This document shows positions 1 through 8,725 of a stretch of DNA of 64,000 nt, piece by piece. This DNA is from Bordetella genomosp. 10 (GTDB lineage: Bacteria > Pseudomonadota > Gammaproteobacteria > Burkholderiales > Burkholderiaceae_B). The position numbers and the translations under genes were made by a program. Position 1 is the first letter of the stretch. Every line of letters starts with the position of its first letter. The notes under the pieces are model-generated. The model was given only the letters and a program-made list of their open reading frames with translations. It did no database searches and was not told the origin of the DNA. The stretch is from contig NZ_NEVM01000001.1 of the NCBI RefSeq assembly GCF_002261225.1, forward strand, positions 434,001-498,000, read 5' to 3'.

Positions 1-656
1 AATCCCGACGGGCCCAAGGCCTTCAGGACGGCCTTGTCGATCATATGGTGAGTGGCCTGCCCGCCGGGAGCCGCCATGACCAGCACATCGGACCGCTTTG
101 CCAACTCGGTCACGGATTTCACGTATTTCCAATCGACGCCGAACTTCAGGGTACGCGTGTGATACAGCACCTCCATATCGAAGGCGGCGGCGCGCCGGGC
201 GATGCACGCGCCGACCTGGCCCAGGCCTACGATGCCCAGCGTCTTGCCCCCAGGCATGGGCCGGGGCCCGAGTGTCCCGCGCCACTGGCCTGCCTTGGCG
301 GAGGCGTCGAACGCTGGAATGTTACGAAGCAGCGCCAGCATCAACGCCATGGTGTGATCGGCCACGCAAGCCGCGTTGACGCCCGCGCCGTGCGATACGA
401 GTATGCCGCGCTCGCGCGCGGCCTCCAGGTCGACGTTCTCGTATCCTGTCCCGATGCAGGAAATCAGGCCGAGGTTGGGCAGTCCTTCGATCTCCCGCCG
501 GGAGACGCCGTAGAAACCCGTCGTGACGACGACGCGGGCCCGCTGCCGATGGTCGGCCGACAGTCCGTCCAGGTCCAGGTCGGCGACCTCATAGTGCTCT
601 CGCAATGCTTCCTGGAAATGGGGAAGGGGCGTCTTGAACAGGATGGGTTCTTTCAT
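1..656 (-). CDS. D-2-hydroxyacid dehydrogenase, NAD-dependent, 3' end outside window
   Basis: The reading frame opens at ATG 656-654 on the minus strand and stays open to base 1, giving about 218 residues of a roughly 310-residue family, so the catalytic Arg/Glu/His end is missing. It starts MKEPILFKTPLP and carries the GTGYENVD and GVNAACVADH motifs of glyoxylate/hydroxypyruvate reductase-type enzymes, then the Rossmann motif GIVGLGQVG. Such enzymes reduce 2-keto acids to 2-hydroxy acids, or the reverse, in the cytoplasm. Its ATG overlaps the TGA of the upstream MFS gene (ATGA, 653-656), so translation is probably coupled. It ends a ten-gene catabolic operon. A paralogue lies at 47689-48642. 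Substrate not determinable. Confidence 0.88.
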   Translation of the reverse strand, partial: MKEPILFKTPLPHFQEALREHYEVADLDLDGLSADHRQRARVVVTTGFYGVSRREIEGLPNLGLISCIGTGYENVDLEAARERGILVSHGAGVNAACVADHTMALMLALLRNIPAFDASAKAGQWRGTLGPRPMPGGKTLGIVGLGQVGACIARRAAAFDMEVLYHTRTLKFGVDWKYVKSVTELAKRSDVLVMAAPGGQATHHMIDKAVLKALGPSG

Positions 657-2086
657 GGCGTTTGCGAGGTCAGGTTGGAATCGAATTTATTCTGCCGGCG
701 CGAGATGCTGACCAGCGAGGCCAGGACCGCCGTCAGCGATCCCAGCAGCAGCGACGCCGAGGCGCCGGCCGCGCCCTGGAACGTTACCAGCATCAGGGTG
801 GCGACGACGGCCCCCATGGACTGTCCGATCAGGCGCGCGGTGCCCAGCGTCCCGCTTGCCGTTCCGGACCGGTGCGGCGGCGCCGACGAAATCAGCAGGC
901 GATTATTGGGAGACTGGAACAGCCCGAATCCCGCGCCGCACAGCATCATGCGGAGCGCGACCGTGTAGGGGCTGCTTGAGCTGTCGACGAGGCATAGCGC
1001 CGCCAGGCCGGCCGCCAGGAGAAACAAGCCCACGAAGCCGACCGATGCCAGCGAAAAACGGTTCACGAGCCGTCCTACGAACATCGACGCCAGGATCGTC
1101 ATCGCGGGCCATGGCGTCATGACCAGGCCGATCAGGCCGACGTCGTACTTCGCGGCCAGCGCCAGCATGAAGGGAATGACGATGAAGGCCTGCATCTGGG
1201 CGCAGAACGCCATCATCGACACCAGGACCGACAGCCTGAACACGGGCTGCCGCAGCAGATCGACCGGCCATAGCGGATGCGTCTTCAGGCGCTCGCGGCG
1301 CATGTGGAATACCGCCACCAGGCTGCCCAAGGCGAGCTGGGGAAGCACCAGGCGGGCGTCCTCCCGGTGGGCCAGGCCGTTGGCGGCCGAGATGAACAGG
1401 CCGATGACCAACACGCTGCACACCGCCGCGGTGGCATCGTACTTGCGCGTCTGGCGGGCCGTATGCGGTATCGCATACATCCCGACGACAATCGCAACGA
1501 TGCCGAACGGAATATTGATCGCGAAGAGAGCGTGCCAGTGCGAGAAGCTGAGCACCAAGGAAGCGATGGAGGGGCCCGCCGTCGCGGACACCGCCGCCAC
1601 GACGGCGTTGATTGCGATGCCGCGGCCAAGCAGCCGGTAGGGATAGGTAAAGCGGATAACGGCGATGTTCACGCCGAGTATGCCGGCGGCGCCCAGGCCC
1701 TGGATGGCCCGCAGCACGCTGAGCGAGACGAGGGTGTCCACGAAGGCCAGGGCCGCCGAACTGAGCGTGAAGATCGCCAGCCCGGCCAGGTACACAAGCC
1801 GGTATCCGTAGATTTCCCCGAGCGACGCCAGGGGCAGCAGTCCGACGGCGAGGGTGAGCTGGTAGGCGCTGACGATCCAGATGGACTCGGCCGGCGTGGC
1901 ATGCAGCACCTCGGCCATCCTGGGCAGCGCGACGCTCACCATGTTCGCCGCGAAGCCCGTCATGGTGACGGCCATGGCCATCGTAAGAATCGCCAGCAAG
2001 CGGCGCCTTGGTGGGATCCCGTCTACCCCGTTGGCGATCGACATCAACTTGTCTTGTCCAGGTGAAAAAGAGGACTGCTCGGGCAC
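653..2086 (-). CDS. MFS transporter, DHA2 (EmrB/QacA-like) family
   Basis: A 477-residue inner-membrane protein with many hydrophobic segments. It shows the DHA2 N-terminal pattern: LPRMAEVLHATP after the first helix, SAYQLTLAVGLLPLASLGEIYG, and WHALFAINIPFG after the fifth or sixth helix. Family members export drugs or metabolites by proton antiport. The start given is GTG at 2086, nine bases after the ATPase stop. ATG 2044 (MSIANG) is an equally possible start and neither has a strong ribosome site. The stop overlaps the next gene by four bases. In this operon it may export a pathway product, but nothing in the sequence proves that. Confidence 0.85.
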   Translation of the reverse strand: MPEQSSFSPGQDKLMSIANGVDGIPPRRRLLAILTMAMAVTMTGFAANMVSVALPRMAEVLHATPAESIWIVSAYQLTLAVGLLPLASLGEIYGYRLVYLAGLAIFTLSSAALAFVDTLVSLSVLRAIQGLGAAGILGVNIAVIRFTYPYRLLGRGIAINAVVAAVSATAGPSIASLVLSFSHWHALFAINIPFGIVAIVVGMYAIPHTARQTRKYDATAAVCSVLVIGLFISAANGLAHREDARLVLPQLALGSLVAVFHMRRERLKTHPLWPVDLLRQPVFRLSVLVSMMAFCAQMQAFIVIPFMLALAAKYDVGLIGLVMTPWPAMTILASMFVGRLVNRFSLASVGFVGLFLLAAGLAALCLVDSSSSPYTVALRMMLCGAGFGLFQSPNNRLLISSAPPHRSGTASGTLGTARLIGQSMGAVVATLMLVTFQGAAGASASLLLGSLTAVLASLVSISRRQNKFDSNLTSQTP

Positions 2087-2095
2087 CCGTTCCGG

Positions 2096-3211
2096 TCAAG
2101 CGGCCTGGCGCTCGTCGATGACATGCGCGCAGCCTTGCTGCCATGCCGCGACGACGGCGTCTCCTACCTGGATCGCGCGCCGATCGCCGCCGGGGACGTC
2201 GTTCGGCCGGCTGGCCAGGAAGGGCGTCCCGTTGGGCAGCCGCATGTGGTAGTGCGTGGACTGCCCTCTGTACACGATCTGTTCGACCTGCGCCGCCATT
2301 GCATTGACAGGCAGGTCCGTGTTGGCGGCCGGCGCGGGGTTGACGGTGATCATCTCCGGCCGCAGCGATATGAAGCACTGGCGGTTGACCGCCGGGCTGC
2401 GGTCCACGCGTATCCGCAGCCCTCCGTCCAGCTCCAATACGGCGAAATCTCCTTCATGCGCGATGAACCTGGCCGCGAGAAGATTGGACGCGCCGACGAA
2501 ACCCGCGACGAAGCGGCTGACCGGCTTGCTGTATACCTCGCTGGGCGTGCCGACCTGCTCCAGCTTGCCGCTCCGCATGATGACGATGCGATCGGCCATC
2601 GTCATCGCTTCCTCCTGGTCATGCGTGACGAGCACCGCCGTGGTGCCCAGCCGCTTCTGGATCTGGCGGATCTCCACTTGCATGTCCTCGCGCAGATTCT
2701 TGTCGAGGGCGCCCAGGGGCTCGTCCAGCAGAAGCAGCGAGGGTTCGATCACGAAGGCGCGCGCCAGCGCCACCCGCTGCTGCTGTCCGCCCGAAAGCGC
2801 GGAGGGATACCTGTCCGCGTAATCCTGCAACTGCACCATCTCCAGCGCCTTCTGCACCCTGGCCTTCGCCTCGGCGCTCTTCATGCCGCGCATCCGCAAG
2901 CCGAACGCCACGTTCTGGGCGATGGTCATATGCGGAAACAGGGCATAGTTCTGGAACAGCATGCCGATGTTTCGCCGGTGGACCGGCACGTTGGTCAGCC
3001 GGTGGCCGCCGATGAGGACTTCGCCGTTCGTCGGTTCGATGAGGCCCGCGATCATGCGCAGCGTGGTCGTTTTTCCGCAGCCGCTGGGGCCGAGGAAGGC
3101 GATCATCTCGCCGGCCTGTATGCGCAGCGTCACCTCGTCCACGGCGACGGTCTTGCCGTAGTGTTTGGTCAGGCCGTTGAGCGCCAGGTCCTGGGAAGTG
3201 GTCTCTTGCAT
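2096..3211 (-). CDS. ABC importer ATP-binding protein, PotA-like
   Basis: About 371 residues. Walker A GPSGCGKTT, signature LSGGQQQR, Walker B LLLLDEPLGALD and the switch THD are all present, followed by a TOBE-type C-terminal domain. That layout and length fit the spermidine/putrescine (PotA) and related carboxylate/opine uptake ATPases. The start is set at ATG 3211 (MQETTSQDLAL), two bases after the receptor stop codon. The longer frame upstream overlaps the receptor gene and is not needed. It would power the two permeases at 4385-6111. The neighbouring pxp-type genes suggest a substrate other than a simple polyamine, perhaps an amide or lactam-like compound (inference). Confidence 0.92.
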   Translation of the reverse strand: MQETTSQDLALNGLTKHYGKTVAVDEVTLRIQAGEMIAFLGPSGCGKTTTLRMIAGLIEPTNGEVLIGGHRLTNVPVHRRNIGMLFQNYALFPHMTIAQNVAFGLRMRGMKSAEAKARVQKALEMVQLQDYADRYPSALSGGQQQRVALARAFVIEPSLLLLDEPLGALDKNLREDMQVEIRQIQKRLGTTAVLVTHDQEEAMTMADRIVIMRSGKLEQVGTPSEVYSKPVSRFVAGFVGASNLLAARFIAHEGDFAVLELDGGLRIRVDRSPAVNRQCFISLRPEMITVNPAPAANTDLPVNAMAAQVEQIVYRGQSTHYHMRLPNGTPFLASRPNDVPGGDRRAIQVGDAVVAAWQQGCAHVIDERQAA

Positions 3212-3213
3212 GT

Positions 3214-4299
3214 TCACGCCCCGAAAACCTGGTTGAACTTGTCTATGATCGCGCTGCGCCGCGGGTTGATGTAGGCCCAATCCAGGTTGTGCAGCGTGTT
3301 GATCTTCTCGTCCGGATAGGGGACCAGCTTCGCCACCTTGTCGACCAGATCGATGCCCTTCACCGCCGGGGCCGCGTAGATGTATTCCGCCATGCCCTTC
3401 TGGAACTCATTGGAAAGGCTCATGTCGATGAAGGCCGCGCCGAGGTCGGGCTCGGGCGCGTTGTTCACCAGCGTCAGGCAGTTGATGCCGGCAAATGCTC
3501 CCTCCGTGGGGTTGCTGAACCTGACAGGCGCGCCCTGGGCCATATACGGGTAGATCGACTTGGAGAAATCCGGACCCGCCGCGATGGCCTGGCCCTGCGA
3601 AATCTGCAGCACGGCGGTGCCCGCGACTTCGTAGATCGTCTGTACATTGGGCTTCAGGGCGGTCATCTTGGCCCAGCCGGCGTCGAGCTCGTACTGGGCC
3701 TGCGCGATGGGTTTGCCGGTTGCCAGCGCGGCGGCGGCGACCAGCAGGGTGACGCTCATGGACAGCTTCGGCGTGGTCATCATGAACTGGCCCTTGAGCT
3801 CGTCGGACCACAGGTCGGCGAAGCTGTTGATGGGGCTGCCCAGTGTCGGGTTGTACCAGGGCGCGATCGCCGACACGGAGAACGCGGTGCCGTAGGCGTC
3901 GTTCAGGACGTAGCGCGGGAAGACGTTGGCCAGGTTCGGGATCTTGTCCTTGGGCAACTGGGCGATGAGTTTCTCGTCCTTGGCGATGGGGATGCCCAGG
4001 TCGTCCATCATCATTACCGAGTATTGGGGATTGTCGCGCTGGGTGCGCATCACGGCGATGTTGGCCAGCGTGGCGCTCTCGGTCTGCAGGACCTTGCAGC
4101 CATACTTCTTCTCGAACGCCGGGATGATGTACTTGCGGACGTATTCCGCCTGCGGTCCCGTGTACGTGCTGATGCGCAGCACCTTGTTCTGCGCCCAGGC
4201 ATTACGGATCGCAAAGGCAGGGAGGGCCAGCGCCGTGCCGGCCAGCAGGAGTTTGCGGCGGCTTTTGGACGCGGCGGCCGCGGTGGTGGCTTGTTTCAT
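3214..4299 (-). CDS. ABC transporter periplasmic substrate-binding protein, PotD-like
   Basis: 361 residues. The N-terminus has a twin-arginine-like export signal (SRRKLLLAGTALALPAFA) ending at AWAQ, so it probably acts in the periplasm and may leave through Tat. The mature part (LRISTYTGPQAEYVRKYIIPAFEKKYGCKV) resembles the extracellular solute-binding family of PotD and Fe/putrescine receptors. It lies between the permease pair and the ATPase, separated from the ATPase by two bases. The ligand cannot be read from the sequence. Confidence 0.9.
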   Translation of the reverse strand: MKQATTAAAASKSRRKLLLAGTALALPAFAIRNAWAQNKVLRISTYTGPQAEYVRKYIIPAFEKKYGCKVLQTESATLANIAVMRTQRDNPQYSVMMMDDLGIPIAKDEKLIAQLPKDKIPNLANVFPRYVLNDAYGTAFSVSAIAPWYNPTLGSPINSFADLWSDELKGQFMMTTPKLSMSVTLLVAAAALATGKPIAQAQYELDAGWAKMTALKPNVQTIYEVAGTAVLQISQGQAIAAGPDFSKSIYPYMAQGAPVRFSNPTEGAFAGINCLTLVNNAPEPDLGAAFIDMSLSNEFQKGMAEYIYAAPAVKGIDLVDKVAKLVPYPDEKINTLHNLDWAYINPRRSAIIDKFNQVFGA

Positions 4300-4384
4300 C
4301 GATATTCCCCTTGTTGAAGTGTGCTCCAGGCCTCGGGCGCTGGTCGTGTTCCCGGGCCCCGGCCCGGGAACATGGATGCCGGAT

Positions 4385-5191
4385 CTAGACGCCCATCGCC
4401 TTCCGCAGTCCGACGATGCGTTCGAGGCCGATGACGGCGACGACGCCCGTGACGATCATCAGCGTGGACATGGCGGAGATGGACGGGTCGAAGATCTTGC
4501 TCATGCTTTGATGCAGATAGATGGGCAGCGGTACGGTCGCCGAATCCGACAGCCACATGGAAATCGGATAATCGTCGAAGGAAATCATGAACGCGAACAG
4601 CGACCCGGCGGCCACCCCGGGCATGATCTGAGGCAGCGTGACCAGGAAGAAGACCCGGATGGGGCTGGCGCCCAGCGTGGCGGCGGCGTCCTCGAGCGAC
4701 GCGTTGACCTGCTTCAGGCTGGCTGAGACCGTCCGCACCATGTAAGGCAGGGTGATCATCAGGTGCCCGATGAAGAGGTTGACCGCGGAGTTGTACATCT
4801 GCGCCGTCGAGAAGAACTGCAGAAGCGCCACGCCCGTGATCAGCACCGGCAGCATCATGGGCGACAGCAGCAGCGATTCGATTGCCGAAGCCATCGGGAC
4901 CTTCCATCGCGCCAGGGAAAACGCCGCGGGCAGGCCCAGCAGGATCGCGCACACCGTCGAGGCGAGCGCCAGCACGACGCTCGTCAGGAAGGCATGGCGG
5001 AACTCCTCGTTGCCCAGGACGGAATGGAACCAGGCGAAAGTGAATCCCTTGGGCGGAAAGATGGCGAAGCTGGCCTCGGACACGGACAGCGCGACCACGA
5101 TGGCCAGCGGCAGGACGATGAACGCCAGGATCAGCAGGGTGACGCCGTAGACGAGGCGGCCGCCGGGACCGGCAAGCTGTTCGGTATTCAT
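4385..5191 (-). CDS. ABC transporter permease, PotC-like
   Basis: 268 residues from ATG 5191 (MNTEQLAGPGG), with about six membrane helices. The EAA loop reads SLEDAAATLGASPIRVFFLVTLPQIMPG and is the contact site for the ATPase. The start overlaps the TGA of the first permease (ATGA at 5188-5191), which argues for this start over longer frames. With the gene at 5188-6111 it forms the heterodimeric channel of the importer. An 85-base gap to the receptor gene holds GC-rich inverted CCCGGGCC-type repeats that could form a weak hairpin. Confidence 0.91.
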   Translation of the reverse strand: MNTEQLAGPGGRLVYGVTLLILAFIVLPLAIVVALSVSEASFAIFPPKGFTFAWFHSVLGNEEFRHAFLTSVVLALASTVCAILLGLPAAFSLARWKVPMASAIESLLLSPMMLPVLITGVALLQFFSTAQMYNSAVNLFIGHLMITLPYMVRTVSASLKQVNASLEDAAATLGASPIRVFFLVTLPQIMPGVAAGSLFAFMISFDDYPISMWLSDSATVPLPIYLHQSMSKIFDPSISAMSTLMIVTGVVAVIGLERIVGLRKAMGV

Positions 5192-6111
5192 TTGTTCCTC
5201 CCGTTTCCGGCGTTCATGGCGTTGACCCGCCGGTCCACAAGACGATTGATCGCCAGGTTGACCGTGACGGAGATCAGGACCATGACGACGGCGATCGCGC
5301 CGCCCATGGACCAGTCGTAGACGGTGGTCATCTGCTGTTCCAGCAGGTTGCCCAGCATGGCGCCGGTCCGGCCGCCGATCATGGCCGGGGTGATGTACGA
5401 CGCGGCGGTCAGGGAGAAAACGATCCCCAGCCCGGCGGCCAGCCCGGGGAAGGTGAGGGGGAAGGTGATCAGGCGGAAGGCGCCCCACGACGATGCCCCC
5501 AGCATGCGCGCCGCCTGCGTGATGGACGGATCGATGCGGGCCAGCGAGCCGGCGATGGGAAGGACCATCAACGGAAGAAAGACATGGACGGAGGCGATGA
5601 TGACGGCCGTTTCCGAGTACAGCAGCTTGATGACGATCGATTTCAGCCCCATGTCGGCGAGCAGCCAGTTGATGGCGCCCGTCCGGTTGTTTCCGAGCAG
5701 GATCTGCCAGCCATAGGTGCGAACCAGGACGCTGACCAGCAGGGGCATGACCACCAGGACGATGACCAGCCGGCTGAACTTCGGGTTTCCGTGGGCGATG
5801 ACGATGGCCAGCGGGTAGGCGAGGACGGCGGTCGCCACCGAGGTGATCAGCGCGATACGCAGCGTGCGGAGGATCACTTGCTGGTAGGTGGGCTCGGTGA
5901 GCAGGCGCATGTAGGAGGACAGGTGCAGCGGAAAACCCATGCCCCCGCCGGTCTGCGGCGTCATGAAGCTGTAGGCCAGCAGCACGAGCGATGGCAGGAC
6001 CAGGAAAGCGGTCAGGAAGGCCACCGCGGGAAGGAGCAGTGCTCCGCCGACGACAGGGCGTTTCACCCGCGGCGTCCTGGTGGCTTCGTAGGGCACGGTA
6101 ACGACGGTCAT
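5188..6111 (-). CDS. ABC transporter permease, PotB-like
   Basis: 307 residues. A hydrophobic first helix follows a short basic N-terminus (residues 1-22). Six membrane segments are expected, and the EAA loop is SITQAARMLGASSWGAFRLITFPLTFPG. It pairs with the permease at 4385-5191. Nine bases separate it from the upstream PxpA-like gene, and its stop overlaps the next gene, so the pxp genes and the importer are one transcription unit. Confidence 0.91.
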   Translation of the reverse strand: MTVVTVPYEATRTPRVKRPVVGGALLLPAVAFLTAFLVLPSLVLLAYSFMTPQTGGGMGFPLHLSSYMRLLTEPTYQQVILRTLRIALITSVATAVLAYPLAIVIAHGNPKFSRLVIVLVVMPLLVSVLVRTYGWQILLGNNRTGAINWLLADMGLKSIVIKLLYSETAVIIASVHVFLPLMVLPIAGSLARIDPSITQAARMLGASSWGAFRLITFPLTFPGLAAGLGIVFSLTAASYITPAMIGGRTGAMLGNLLEQQMTTVYDWSMGGAIAVVMVLISVTVNLAINRLVDRRVNAMNAGNGRNK

Positions 6112-6120
6112 CAGGCGGCC

Positions 6121-6888
6121 TCAGTCGGCGAACTGGGTGAACGGGACGATCTCGCCGCCGCCTTTCTCCACGGTCTCGCGGACCGTCCTGGCGATGGTCA
6201 GGGCGCCCGGGGTGTCGCTGTGCACCAGCACGCATTTGGCGTCGACCTTGATCCGCTTTCCAGAGAGGGTCGTGATGCTGCCGTCGTCGAGGAATTGCGT
6301 GATGCGGGCGCGGACTTCTTCCAGGTCGGTCACCAGCGCCTTGGGATGCTTGCGGGTGATCAGGTGGCAATCGTCGTCGTAGTTGCGGTCGGCGAAGATC
6401 TTGCCGACCGTGCGCAGTCCTATCTTCCGGGCGTATGACAGGCCGTACGTGTTGACCGAGCCGGCCACCATCAGTTCGGGATCGAAAGCCTTGAACACGT
6501 CGAGCATCAGCTCGACATAGGCATGGTTGGCCTTGGACATGGCGCCCAGCGCGCCGTGGGAATTGGCGTGCGTGACCTTGTACCCGCCGACCTTGGCGAT
6601 CGCGGACAGCGCGCCCAACTGATACAGGGCATGCTTCTGCATGTCCTCGGGCTTGATGTCCATGGCGACGCGGCCGAAGCCCAGCAGGTCCGGCAAGCCG
6701 ACGTGCGCGCCGACGGCCACGCCGTTCTGTTTGGCCATCTCGACCGTCCGGGTCATGATGATGGCGTCGCCGGCGTGGAAGCCACACGCCACGTTGGCGG
6801 AGGAAATGACTTTCATCAGCTCCTCGTCGTCTCCGCCTTTCCAACGGCCGTAACCCTCTCCGAGGTCGGAGTTCAAGTCGATCTTCAT
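6121..6888 (-). CDS. LamB/YcsF family protein, 5-oxoprolinase subunit A-like (PxpA-like)
   Basis: 255 residues, normal length for the family. The N-terminus MKIDLNSDLGEG and the SSANVACGFHAGD and GAHVGLPD motifs are those of LamB/YcsF proteins. Classical PxpA works with PxpB and PxpC to open 5-oxoproline with ATP. One difference stands out: where E. coli PxpA has HVKPHGMLYN, this protein reads THANSHGALGAM, so the conserved Lys and Tyr of that loop are absent. It may therefore act on a related lactam or amide and not 5-oxoproline itself. It lies in one operon with PxpB/C-like genes and a PotABCD-type importer. I leave the gene symbol empty for this reason. Confidence 0.85.
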   Translation of the reverse strand: MKIDLNSDLGEGYGRWKGGDDEELMKVISSANVACGFHAGDAIIMTRTVEMAKQNGVAVGAHVGLPDLLGFGRVAMDIKPEDMQKHALYQLGALSAIAKVGGYKVTHANSHGALGAMSKANHAYVELMLDVFKAFDPELMVAGSVNTYGLSYARKIGLRTVGKIFADRNYDDDCHLITRKHPKALVTDLEEVRARITQFLDDGSITTLSGKRIKVDAKCVLVHSDTPGALTIARTVRETVEKGGGEIVPFTQFAD

Positions 6889-6986
6889 TGTTTGACCCTT
6901 TGCGTGTTAGCCCCGAGGGGCGGGGAAGAAACTGGACAGTGGGGTTCCGATGCCGGCCAGGCCACTTGCGCGGCCCCGCGCTTCTT

Positions 6987-8003
6987 TCATCGCATGCGCT
7001 GGCTTCCTGCCGGGACGCGGCCGTAGCGGGCTTGCTCGCGCAGACCGGTGAGATAGTCCTCGACTTCGGCCTGGGCCCGCCGCGCCTCGGCAATGCCGCA
7101 CATGCGAAATCGCAGGCGGGCGCCGGGCCGCGCCTGGGCAATGCGCCACAGGTCGGCGTCGATGACGAAACCGATCTTGGGATAGCCTCCCGCGGAATTC
7201 CCGTCGGCCAGTTGCACGATAGGCTGGCCGGAGGGCGGCACCTGGACCACGCCCGGCACGATGGGGTGGGAACGCATTTCCCCGTGCACCTTGCGCTGGA
7301 GAGCGGGGCCTGACAGGCGATAGCCCATGCGGTCGCTTTGCGTGCTGACGGTCCAGGTGGCGTTTTCGAAGGCGGCCTGGGAGGCCTCGTCGAACAGGTC
7401 GTACTCGGCCGCGCGCATGACGCGAAGGCAGATATCCTTGTCGTTCGGCGTATCGACCGCGGCGCCGTCCGGGTCCGACTTCAGCACGTCCGCAGGCGCG
7501 CGGGCGCCGAAGCCCGCGCTCGACCGGCAGGACGCCGCGCCGGCGCCGACAGGCAGGACGTCGCCCTTCTGCAGGCTGCGGCCGCGGTGTCCGCCGAAGC
7601 CGTAGCGCAAGGCCGTCGAGCGCGAACCCAGCACCTCGGGCACGTCGATTCCGCCTTGGACGGCGAGATAGCAGCGCGCGCCCCGCAGCGGCGGCAGCAT
7701 GTGCAGCTCATCGCCGGGATGGACCTCACGCACCCACCAGGGCGGCAGCCGCTTGCCGTTGATTTCGGCGCGGCTGTCGGCGCCGGTCAACGCAATCAGC
7801 GTGCGCTGGGTGAAGCGCATGGAGACCGGGAACATCTGGATTTCAAGCACCGCTTCCTGCGGGGCATTCCCGAGCAGCGCGTTGGCGCCCATCATGGCCA
7901 GGGTGTCCAGCGCCCCGGCGCGGGCAATCCCCAGGCCGCGCTTGCCGGGACGGCCCAGGTCCTGGACGCTGTTCAGGGGCAGTGTCTTCAGGATCTCTAT
8001 CAT
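6987..8003 (-). CDS. pxpC: 5-oxoprolinase subunit C-like, biotin-dependent carboxyltransferase family
   Basis: 338 residues from ATG 8003 (MIEILKTLPLNSVQDLGRPG). The SVQDLGR motif, GADSRAEINGKRLP, the YLAVQGGIDVPEVLGSRST segment and DRMGYRLSGPAL are typical of the PxpC/KipA (allophanate hydrolase subunit 2) family. The start overlaps the stop of the subunit B gene (ATGA, 8000-8003), matching the usual coupled B-C pair. The two subunits would form the ATP-dependent ring-opening complex with the A-like protein at 6121-6888. A 98-base gap separates it from that gene. Confidence 0.88.
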   Translation of the reverse strand: MIEILKTLPLNSVQDLGRPGKRGLGIARAGALDTLAMMGANALLGNAPQEAVLEIQMFPVSMRFTQRTLIALTGADSRAEINGKRLPPWWVREVHPGDELHMLPPLRGARCYLAVQGGIDVPEVLGSRSTALRYGFGGHRGRSLQKGDVLPVGAGAASCRSSAGFGARAPADVLKSDPDGAAVDTPNDKDICLRVMRAAEYDLFDEASQAAFENATWTVSTQSDRMGYRLSGPALQRKVHGEMRSHPIVPGVVQVPPSGQPIVQLADGNSAGGYPKIGFVIDADLWRIAQARPGARLRFRMCGIAEARRAQAEVEDYLTGLREQARYGRVPAGSQRMR

Positions 8004-8701
8004 GCCTCGACCCTTTCCACGCGGAAGATGATGCGGTCGCCCATGTCGAGCAGGTTGGGCGGTTCCCGCGACAGGTCGAAGGGGACGGGGACATTGGGCG
8101 CATGGCCGATCGCATGCCATCCCGTCGGATGGGTTGCCGGTCCGTTTTCCTGGCGCGGGCCGCCCAGGTTGGATTGGGCGCCGCCTATCGAAACCAGGCC
8201 GCCGGTCGGACGCATGACAGGCGTCTTGCGGCGCGGCGTGAACAGGCGGGGAGGCAGGCCGAACAGATATCCGAAGCCGGGACCGGTGCCCGGGGCGAAC
8301 ACCACGTATTCCGACGCGGCATGCAAGTGCGCGATTTCCTCGGGCGTCATCTTGTGGAAGCTGGCCAGATCCGGCATGTCCATGCCCAGCTCGCCGCCGT
8401 AGATCACGGGGACTTCCATCGTCCGCCCCTCGCGCTGCTTGACCGGCGTGGCGTTCCAGCGCGCGAGCAGCTCCTGCGGCGCCTGTTCCAGGTCCATGGA
8501 CGCGATGTCGTACATGACGAGCAGGTTGTTCATGCCGGGCTGTACGTCGATGACGTCCTCCCGGTCCCGCATCTCGTCGGCCAGCGCCCAGATGCGGCGC
8601 TGGGTGTCCAGGGACAGCGGGCCTTCCGCATCGAGCAGCACGGCGCCGGTGCCGCACAGCGTCGCGCGGGGCGCGGCCAGGTTGATGACGCCTTCGTTCA
8701 T
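8000..8701 (-). CDS. pxpB: 5-oxoprolinase subunit B-like, allophanate hydrolase subunit 1 family
   Basis: 233 residues. Conserved PxpB/KipI features are VPVIYGGELGMDMPDLASFHKMTPEEIAHLH, YVVFAPGTGPGFGYLFGLP and VSIGGAQS. It begins with MNEGVINLAAP at ATG 8701, 24 bases after the aminotransferase stop. It forms the first half of the B-C enzyme and overlaps pxpC by four bases. Substrate assignment depends on the unusual A subunit, so the family call is safer than the reaction. Confidence 0.88.
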   Translation of the reverse strand: MNEGVINLAAPRATLCGTGAVLLDAEGPLSLDTQRRIWALADEMRDREDVIDVQPGMNNLLVMYDIASMDLEQAPQELLARWNATPVKQREGRTMEVPVIYGGELGMDMPDLASFHKMTPEEIAHLHAASEYVVFAPGTGPGFGYLFGLPPRLFTPRRKTPVMRPTGGLVSIGGAQSNLGGPRQENGPATHPTGWHAIGHAPNVPVPFDLSREPPNLLDMGDRIIFRVERVEA

Positions 8702-8725
8702 GCGGCCACCTCCATCGCCGCCGTC

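Noticed and set aside
4385..7141. A 918-residue open frame across two permeases and the PxpA-like gene
   Set aside because: Only the last 268 residues are a permease. The rest is a shifted reading of other genes typical of high-GC DNA.
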